This document shows positions 5,728 to 10,861 of a DNA stretch of 10,861 nucleotides, one piece after another. The DNA lies in NCBI GenBank assembly GCA_002338715.1, contig DDIR01000140.1, positions 42,175 through 53,035 on the forward strand. Reading direction: 5' to 3'. This DNA comes from Phycisphaerales bacterium UBA1845 (GTDB lineage: Bacteria > Planctomycetota > Phycisphaerae > UBA1845). Positions within the stretch are counted from its first letter, which is position 1; every line of letters starts with the position of its first letter. The position numbers and the translations under genes are program-made. The notes below the pieces were generated by a model. That model was not told the DNA's origin. It worked only from the letters and a program-made list of their open reading frames with translations, and searched no databases.

Positions 5728-7892
5728 TCGGCAAAGTGGGTACTCCGACTGAGTTACATGAGCGGCTTGTGGGGTTGGCGGTTGGCGTTGAAACGTCTCC
5801 GGGTTCGGGGGTGTTTGTGACGGACGATCGCCTTCGCGCGATCAAGGTTTCGCACGCCAGTGATGATCGTATCAGCGAGGCGACGATTGCGGTGCGACTC
5901 GACGATGGGTTTGACGCCGTTGATGCGCGGGATGCGTACTTGCCGGATTGCAGGATGGTTGTCTGGGCTGACGGCGGCAGCGATCGGTCGGTTTTGTTTG
6001 ACGGGTATCCGGTGCGTCACGTTGGCGAGCGCGATGGTCATCCGGGTCGTGAGCGTGATGGGCTACGCATCGAAGCCGTCGGGGTGTATTCGCGGTGGGC
6101 GGCTGACGCGCGGGCGCAGGTTTATGGTCGGCACATGCGAAACGCCGCGATCGTTGATGGATTGTTTGGTGATCCTGCAGGCTTTGCTGGGGCGAGCGTG
6201 TTGGTCGCGGCGCTGCCGTGCGTGTTTAACGATGGCGGGATTCCCAATCGGTCGGCCAATCCGGTTGTGGTGACCGACGTGGATGGTTCGGTGCATCGGA
6301 TTTCGATCTTTACGTATGACGGCGATCCGAATGCGAAGGCCTGGACGCTGTTGGATGCGCTGCGCTATTTGGTTTGGTTTCATCGTTTGCCGGAAGGGCC
6401 GGTGTCTTACGGGCAACTGCTCGAAGAAACAGCCGTTGGTGCGGGATTGGACGCGAACGATGGTGGGCGTTTTGTGCCTCCGTCGCGGTTGATTCTGCAA
6501 TTGATGGCTGCGGCTGACGATTTGAACTGCGAAGCGCTCAACCTGGTTGAGGCGTTGGCGCTGCTTTCGGAGCGGGCGGGCGTGCATGCGACGTGTCAGC
6601 CGCTGAAGGTTGGTCACACGGTTGAATCGTCGATTCGGTTGTGGGCTGCAGAGGATGGGGCGAGCAAGTCGCTTCGATTGGCGTGGGGAGGGCGATACGG
6701 CGATGGGTCGGCGCGCTATCCGGTTGGCGAAGTGACAGATCGTGACATTTTCGAGGCGAACGAAATTGCTTCATTGGATGTGGCGTGGGATCACAGTGCG
6801 GTTGTCAATGCGCCGAAGGTTGTGGGGGACGTGAAGCGCTGGGAGATGACCGTGCCGCTGGTGCCCGGGTGGGAGCCGGAAGTCAATCTCGACAACGTTG
6901 ATCCCCCGGACCGCGTGGTGGCGAAGCTTTTGGCGTTGACGCCGGAACAGGTGGAGTTTGCCGGGCCCGACGTCGAGTTGTCGCCGTGGTATCGCAAGTA
7001 TCACCGCAACGGGTCGGAGTTTGAAGATCACCGCAATGTGTCGCGGCTTTGGGTGCTCAATGAGGACGGTGCGTTTGCCGGTGCAGTGTTTAATCGCAAT
7101 GCACCGTTCGATGCGTACGGTCCGTTTGATTTTACGACGGTGGCTGACGCGGGTGTGACGGGTCGGGGGATGTGGACGCGCCGGCCCAGGCCGCTTCAAC
7201 GGGCGATTACTTTGGCGGCAGACGGTTCGGATTTTGGCGTGCATGTTGAAGTGAGTTTTGACGGCGGGTTGAGCTGGTCGAAACCGGTCGGGCAGGTTTC
7301 GGTGTTGAAGGATCGGGCTGGCGTTTGGTTTGGGGTGGTGAATCCGACGTCGATGATTGAGCCGGACGGTAACCCGGCAGAGCGCAACATGTGGTACGCG
7401 TTGATCGACCAGGTGTTTCGCGTGCGGGTGACGGCCGTCTTTGATGCGGACGAGCGTTTGATTGCGGCACCGGTGGGTAATTCGGCGCACACGCCCACGG
7501 TCTATCAGAACGCGCGGCTTGTTTACAAACCGGGGTTGTACAAGTTTGCAAGCAGGGTCGGGACGGTCGATGCGCTGACGGAAGTGGATAGCGGTGATCA
7601 GGCATTTGAAGTGGATGATTCGCCGGCGGCTGAGGTGGTGGCGCGATTGATCTCAGCCAATGAGCAGGAAGGTCGCATTGATGTTGACGTGGTGATTCCG
7701 TGGATCGATGGTCGCTTTGAGGTCGGTGATCGGGTTGTGGGGTTGGGTAGTCGCGGTGTGCGATTGAATGGTCGACTGGCGCACAGTCGAGCGCGCGATG
7801 CGGATTGGTCGGTGGTTGGTAAGACGTTTGAGCAGACGGATTCGAAGGTTGAAACGCGATTGACGTTGTCTCGGCGGGTGATCTCGGCGTAG
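5724..7892 (+). CDS. Large baseplate/tail hub-like protein
   Basis: This 722-residue protein is the largest in the window. The N-terminal part (39-62, RAIKVSHASDDRISEATIAVRLDD) and the following WADGGSDRSVLFDGYPVRHV look like the entry domain of hub proteins of the gp27/late-control D type. Residues 118-142 contain YSRWAADARAQVYGRHMR. A helical middle part (205-290) has ALRYLVWFH and SERAGVHATC. The C-terminus (650-722) has PWIDGRFEVGDRVVGLGSRG and ends in a TRLTLSRR strand, which fits the closing strands of a hub barrel. A single Asp-box (SFDGGLSW, 511-518) sits in a beta-rich insert. No lysozyme motif is seen. The start is uncertain: TTG 5724 overlaps the preceding TGA (translational coupling), and GTG 5736 is an alternative. 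The hub role is inferred from domain style and from its place ahead of the spike genes. Confidence 0.5.
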   Translation: MIGKVGTPTELHERLVGLAVGVETSPGSGVFVTDDRLRAIKVSHASDDRISEATIAVRLDDGFDAVDARDAYLPDCRMVVWADGGSDRSVLFDGYPVRHVGERDGHPGRERDGLRIEAVGVYSRWAADARAQVYGRHMRNAAIVDGLFGDPAGFAGASVLVAALPCVFNDGGIPNRSANPVVVTDVDGSVHRISIFTYDGDPNAKAWTLLDALRYLVWFHRLPEGPVSYGQLLEETAVGAGLDANDGGRFVPPSRLILQLMAAADDLNCEALNLVEALALLSERAGVHATCQPLKVGHTVESSIRLWAAEDGASKSLRLAWGGRYGDGSARYPVGEVTDRDIFEANEIASLDVAWDHSAVVNAPKVVGDVKRWEMTVPLVPGWEPEVNLDNVDPPDRVVAKLLALTPEQVEFAGPDVELSPWYRKYHRNGSEFEDHRNVSRLWVLNEDGAFAGAVFNRNAPFDAYGPFDFTTVADAGVTGRGMWTRRPRPLQRAITLAADGSDFGVHVEVSFDGGLSWSKPVGQVSVLKDRAGVWFGVVNPTSMIEPDGNPAERNMWYALIDQVFRVRVTAVFDADERLIAAPVGNSAHTPTVYQNARLVYKPGLYKFASRVGTVDALTEVDSGDQAFEVDDSPAAEVVARLISANEQEGRIDVDVVIPWIDGRFEVGDRVVGLGSRGVRLNGRLAHSRARDADWSVVGKTFEQTDSKVETRLTLSRRVISA

Positions 7893-7895
7893 GAG
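7891..7895 (+). promoter_or_regulatory. Ribosome binding site overlapping the hub stop codon
   Basis: AGGAG starts inside the TAG stop of the hub gene and lies 7 bases before the GTG at 7903. Ribosomes ending on the hub gene are well placed to start on the next one, so the two are probably translationally coupled. It also fixes the GTG as the start. Confidence 0.6.
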
Positions 7896-7902
7896 TATTG
7901 CG

Positions 7903-8397
7903 GTGCAGCGCGTACGCATTCTTGTGGCTCGACATCCTGCGGGACCGGCTGACGTTGCGGTCGAGTGGTTTGGCGATCTTGGTGGGGGAACGGTTGACCA
8001 TGCGCGGCTGTTGCCGCCGGGTCGGCAGAAGCTTTGGCCGGAATGTGCGCCGCACGTGGGTCACTTGCTCGTTGGGCATTTGATGGTTGGTCATGTCGAT
8101 ACGGTGCGCGACGACGGGCATCTTGAAGCCGTGCATCTTGGGGATGGTCATCTGCAGGCCGGGTTTGCTTTGGTGTTGGAATCGCCGCGCTATGTGTTCG
8201 GGCGATTCTGTCACGCGCTGCGCATGTTGGATGGTGCGGGCAATGCGACGGAGGGAGATGCGCTGGCGTTTTCGCACACGGTGAATTCGAGCCCGCCAGT
8301 CCCGTTGGGTTTGCGCCGGTCGCAGTGGAATGCCGCGACTTCGCAGCTTCAATTCACGTTCACGCCCGTGCGATTTACTCCGGTCATCGGCAATTGA
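7903..8397 (+). CDS. Small virion protein with His-repeat segment and Ig/Fn3-like C-terminus
   Basis: I do not recognise a named family for this 164-residue protein. It has three parts: residues 1-50 (strand-like, QRVRILVARHP ... EWFGDLG), a repeat segment 51-88 with histidines at 51, 54, 59, 64, 73, 78 and 83, most spaced by exactly five residues, and a C-terminal part with YVFGRFCHALRMLDGAGNATEG (97-118), which resembles the last strands of an Fn3/Ig domain, ending in TVNSSPPVPLGL and FTFTPVRFTP. Lying between the hub and the spike and beta-helix genes, it is probably a tail-tip or fibre-base component. No signal peptide or membrane segment. The coding call is strong because of the ribosome binding site and the good fit to the next gene; the function is inference. 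Confidence 0.6.
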   Translation: MQRVRILVARHPAGPADVAVEWFGDLGGGTVDHARLLPPGRQKLWPECAPHVGHLLVGHLMVGHVDTVRDDGHLEAVHLGDGHLQAGFALVLESPRYVFGRFCHALRMLDGAGNATEGDALAFSHTVNSSPPVPLGLRRSQWNAATSQLQFTFTPVRFTPVIGN

Positions 8398-8432
8398 GTT
8401 CGACGTTTTTGTACGAAGGGTTTGCATCGATC

Positions 8433-8894
8433 ATGCCAACATATCCGAATGAAGCATTTCCATCCGAATCAACCACGCTGGCGCTGAATGGTCAGACTGA
8501 TGTCGCGACGGGTTTGCCGTATCTGGCCCGCGGGATCAACGCCAACACTCAGCCGTCTTACGAAATTCAATACAACCGTCGGCAGCAGCGGGAGAACGGG
8601 ATACTCGCTGTCCTGCGTCAAGGGATGGTGGTGGATGAAGGCGGTTTGAATATTGGCGTTTATCCGTTGGCCTACACGATGGGATCGACGCGCAAGTCGT
8701 TTGACGGTGCGACCGGCGTGGCGGTTACGGACGATGCGACGCACAAGGTTTACATCGACGGGAGCAATGCGCTTCAGGTGGCGTCGTCGTATCCGGGGGG
8801 CGTGACGGGTTATGTGCCGTTGGCGACCGTGGTAGCCGCTTCGGGGACGCTGACGATTCAGGATGATCGTGCGCTGACGATCTTTGCGGTGTAG
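8433..8894 (+). CDS. Beta-rich virion protein, probable tail-tip or fibre component
   Basis: The frame is open from an ATG at 8325, but that start would overlap the preceding gene by 73 bases. The ATG at 8433, giving 153 residues beginning MPTYPNEAFPSESTTLALNG, is the likelier start. Its upstream GAAGGG (8415-8420) is 12 bases away, so the signal is loose. The core has YEIQYNRRQQRENGILAVL (43-61), then alternating strand and turn stretches. The end (THKVYIDGSNALQVAS ... VPLATVVAASGTLTIQDDR) resembles a motif I associate with C-terminal ends of phage tail proteins, where a displayed value is followed by a DDR turn. There is no catalytic motif. The function is inferred from neighbours and fold style only. 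Confidence 0.55.
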   Translation: MPTYPNEAFPSESTTLALNGQTDVATGLPYLARGINANTQPSYEIQYNRRQQRENGILAVLRQGMVVDEGGLNIGVYPLAYTMGSTRKSFDGATGVAVTDDATHKVYIDGSNALQVASSYPGGVTGYVPLATVVAASGTLTIQDDRALTIFAV

Positions 8895-8918
8895 GGTTGT
8901 GTGGAGGAGTGACACACG

Positions 8919-10025
8919 ATGGCATTTGTTGAACGGTACGTGACGACATCGGCGGCTGGCGGTGGGGATGGGAGTGCGGGCGATCCCTGGACGCTGGCTG
9001 AAGCGGCATCGTCGGCGGTGGCTGGTGACCGGGTCAATGTGCAAGCCGGAACCTATGTGTTGGGCGCGTCGTTTTCGCCGGACAATGATGGGACCAATGA
9101 ATCGCCGATTGTTTGGCGCGGGTATGTGTCTGCGCCTGGCGATGCGGATATGCCGGTGGTGACGTTCGACATCGACGGCGTATCGGCGCATGTCGTTGAC
9201 TGTGCGAAGGCGTATCACCGCTTTGAAAACATCACTGCAACAGGCAATGCTGGTGATGGCGGGTCGGTTTTTGGCTTCAACCTTTCGGGCGAGGTCAACA
9301 TTTTGTTTTGTTGTCGCGTGACGCAGGCGAATCGGGGCGTTTCGGTTGTTGGGCAGGGATCGCAGGTTATCGCGTCGGAAGTTGACCATTGGACGTTGGG
9401 GGCTGGGATTCAGTTGAGCGCGGACAACGCGGCGGCTATCGGTTGTTTTGTGCATGACGGCGGTGGGTTTGGATGCGGATTCAGCGCGCCGAGTTCGGGT
9501 GGATATTACTACTGCGTTTCGGCGAACAACGTCAGCCACGGGTTTGTCGCCGGTCAATCGGGTGCGGAACTTCACCGTTGGCTTGTTCATTGCACGGCGC
9601 ATGGCAACGGTGGTGATGGCATTGCGATCAACGGCACGCCGGACGGTCAGCCGTTTGTCATCGTGAACTGTTTGAGCATTTGTAATGCGCTATATGGGAT
9701 CGGTGGCGCGTTGGTATCGACGGGGACGCCGCACGTGACGCTGCTTGGCATTGGGTTCTTCGATAACAGCAGTGGCGAGATTCGCGACGGGGTGAAGGTG
9801 TTTGAACCGTATCCGCGGGTGAGTCTGGCAGAGGATGTGATGGTTGATCCTGGTGCCGGTGATTTTCGATTGACTCCGGGTGCGGTCGGTGCGCTGGGCG
9901 TTGGTTTTCCCGGGCGTTTGCTGGTTGACGGTGCGATCGGTTCGTGGGGCAGTTCGCCGGATCTTGGCGCGATTCAGCAGGCTGTTCGGCCGCTGGTGAA
10001 TCCGAGTTTCGTGGGGGCGTTCTGA
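8919..10025 (+). CDS. Right-handed beta-helix protein, probable tail spike
   Basis: The 368-residue protein opens with RYVTTSAAGGGDGS and GDPWTLAEAASSAVAGDRVNVQAGTYV (6-47), the standard entry to pectate-lyase-like parallel beta-helices. Residues 90-285 then show imperfect rungs with repeated short strands, Gly/Asn turns and segments such as NRGVSVVGQGSQVIASEV, AAAIGCFVHDGGGFGCGFSA and HGNGGDGIAING. It closes with DFRLTPGAVGALGVG and PDLGAIQ. In phages such proteins bind or cut host surface polysaccharide. A catalytic site cannot be read from sequence alone. No separate virion-anchoring domain precedes the helix, so attachment may use the C-terminal tail (VRPLVNPSFVGAF) or a partner from the neighbouring genes. 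The ATG is preceded by GGAGGAG (8903-8909), the strongest ribosome binding site here. Cysteines are frequent in the rungs. Confidence 0.82.
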   Translation: MAFVERYVTTSAAGGGDGSAGDPWTLAEAASSAVAGDRVNVQAGTYVLGASFSPDNDGTNESPIVWRGYVSAPGDADMPVVTFDIDGVSAHVVDCAKAYHRFENITATGNAGDGGSVFGFNLSGEVNILFCCRVTQANRGVSVVGQGSQVIASEVDHWTLGAGIQLSADNAAAIGCFVHDGGGFGCGFSAPSSGGYYYCVSANNVSHGFVAGQSGAELHRWLVHCTAHGNGGDGIAINGTPDGQPFVIVNCLSICNALYGIGGALVSTGTPHVTLLGIGFFDNSSGEIRDGVKVFEPYPRVSLAEDVMVDPGAGDFRLTPGAVGALGVGFPGRLLVDGAIGSWGSSPDLGAIQQAVRPLVNPSFVGAF

Positions 10026-10543
10026 TGTTACAAATTGCGAAAGACAGCCAGGATGTCAGCGTGGAGGTCTATGGCGTCAACGCGCTGACGGGGTTGGCTG
10101 AGACCGGGCTGACGTCTTCGGATGTCGCCGTGCACTACGTGCGTACTCGCGCGGCGGCGGTTTCCGTTTCGCTTTCGGCGCTGGGGGGTGCGGACGCGGC
10201 GCATGCGGACGGCGGATTTGTCGAGATTGATGCGGTGAATGCCGCGGGTTGGTATCGATTGGATCTGCCGGATGCAGCGTTTGCGACGGGGGCTGACGGT
10301 GTGATCGTGATTGCGAAAGCGTCGGGCGTTTTGCTAACTCCGGTCCGGGTGCAATTGGGAGCGGTTGCTTCCGGCGCGCTGGGCGATGAGGTTCATCTGT
10401 GCAAGGCCGCCCTCGTCAACAAGCGCGTTCATATGGTTTCGACCGGTGTGGATGAGATCAAAGACGACGACGGGACGACGACGCTCGTGACGATGACGCC
10501 GCAAGATGGCGGTGACGATGTGATCGAAGTGGTTCCCTCTTAG
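10025..10543 (+). CDS. Ig-like tail-associated virion protein
   Basis: The start ATG shares one base with the stop of the spike gene (TGATG), and GGGGG (10013-10017) stands 7 bases before it, so a coupled start is well supported. The 172-residue protein has a pattern I recognise from many phage tail-end operons: VSVEVYGVNALTGLAETGLT (11-30), VHYVRTRAAAVSVSLSAL (36-53), GGFVEIDAVNAAGWYRLDLPDAAFA (63-87) and a closing strand PVRVQLGA. This is an Ig-like beta-sandwich often placed with fibres and baseplate parts. A second short piece (CKAALVNKRVHMVST, DDDGTTTLVTMTPQDGGDD, 126-164) is also typical of the group. No enzyme motif. The domain call is fairly firm; its exact partner is unknown. Confidence 0.7.
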   Translation: MLQIAKDSQDVSVEVYGVNALTGLAETGLTSSDVAVHYVRTRAAAVSVSLSALGGADAAHADGGFVEIDAVNAAGWYRLDLPDAAFATGADGVIVIAKASGVLLTPVRVQLGAVASGALGDEVHLCKAALVNKRVHMVSTGVDEIKDDDGTTTLVTMTPQDGGDDVIEVVPS

Positions 10544-10562
10544 ATGGAAAGTGGCTGGCCAA

Positions 10563-10861
10563 ATGTCGACACTGCTTGCGTGTTGGTTGGAGCATTACGA
10601 TTCGATTCATCGTGGTTGGACGCCGCGCGGGATTGCCAATGGTGTGTGTGCGACGAACGGGTTTGCGTTTCCGCGCGTGGCCGGCGGTTACAATTTGTAC
10701 CGCCGCGATGTGGATGCTGCGTTTGTGGAGATTGTTGGGGCGTCTGGTGCCCATGCGGACCGGGTGGCCAACTTTGCGTGGGCTGCGGCTGACGCGCTGG
10801 CTGCGGTGCGCTTTGAACTTCGATCCATCGGCGGGGGCGGTGTCGAGAGTGCGTCGTCTGC
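10563..10861 (+). CDS. Fn3-like virion protein, N-terminal part cut by window end
   Basis: An uninterrupted frame starts at ATG 10563, 20 bases after the preceding stop, and is still open at the window end (99 codons plus two bases). It reads MSTLLACWLEHYDSIHRG, then ATNGFAFPRVAGGYNLYRRD (32-51), VEIVGASGAHADRVANFAW (55-73) and VRFELRSIGGGGVESASS at the edge. The YNLYR and RSIGGGGVES pieces look like Fn3-type strands, so this is probably another tail-end structural protein. A GTG at 10551 in the same frame is an alternative start; GGAAAG (10546-10551) lies upstream of the ATG. The shorter overlapping frame at 10544-10792 is rejected because this frame is longer and has the domain-like content. 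Confidence 0.68.
   Translation, partial: MSTLLACWLEHYDSIHRGWTPRGIANGVCATNGFAFPRVAGGYNLYRRDVDAAFVEIVGASGAHADRVANFAWAAADALAAVRFELRSIGGGGVESASS

Noticed and set aside
7207..8427. Long antisense frame of 406 codons
   Set aside because: It lies opposite the hub and the small virion gene, has the Arg/Pro/Ser/His-rich, low-complexity content of a GC-rich shadow frame, and no ribosome binding site or domain.
8325..8432. Upstream ATG for the 8433 gene
   Set aside because: It would overlap the previous gene by 73 bases and add residues without structure-like pattern; MPTYPNEAF is the more natural start.
8469..9602. Antisense frame of 377 codons
   Set aside because: It is opposite the convincing beta-helix gene and the preceding virion gene, is very rich in Arg and His, and shows no recognisable fold.
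10544..10792. ATG frame starting right after the TAG of the Ig-like gene
   Set aside because: Cys/Trp/Arg-rich shadow content; the frame from 10563 is longer, stays open to the window end and has Fn3-like motifs.

Overview
This window holds one block of structural genes from a tailed phage or prophage, all on the + strand, tightly packed and probably co-transcribed. The head half follows the Mu order: a 3' fragment that is terminase-like by position, a gp29-type portal (DUF935), a gpI-type prohead protease, a two-domain decoration-type protein, a gpT-type major capsid protein, a gp36-type protein (DUF1320), and a gp37-type protein (DUF1834-like) carrying an extra C-terminal domain. These calls rest on recognisable protein motifs and on gene order. 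No integrase, transposase, repressor, lysis gene, tRNA, rRNA or CRISPR array is visible, so the sequence does not show whether this is a free phage, an integrated prophage or a domesticated particle.

The second half (from about 5.72 kb) is less standard. A 722-residue protein looks like a baseplate or tail hub. It is followed by a small His-rich protein with an Ig/Fn3-like tail end, a beta-rich virion protein, a right-handed beta-helix protein that is probably a tail spike, an Ig-like protein of a type common in phage tail-tip operons, and the start of another Fn3-like protein cut by the window edge. I infer that these form the host-contact end of the particle. No tail sheath, tail tube or tape-measure gene lies between the head genes and the hub, which is the most unusual feature of the layout. 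The Mu gp30 (F) and gp31 (G) genes are also absent between portal and protease.

No gene-free stretch exceeds 300 bases. The largest gaps are 1377-1499, 3267-3386 and 4308-4404, each about 100-120 bases and each holding a small hairpin. GTG and TTG starts are common. The coding strand is very rich in G over C: 1261-1320, for example, has 31 G and 9 C by hand count. The host is a GC-rich bacterium. The style of the hub and of the Fn3-like tail-end proteins reminds me of proviruses in Planctomycetes, but this is a weak impression from memory and not proof.
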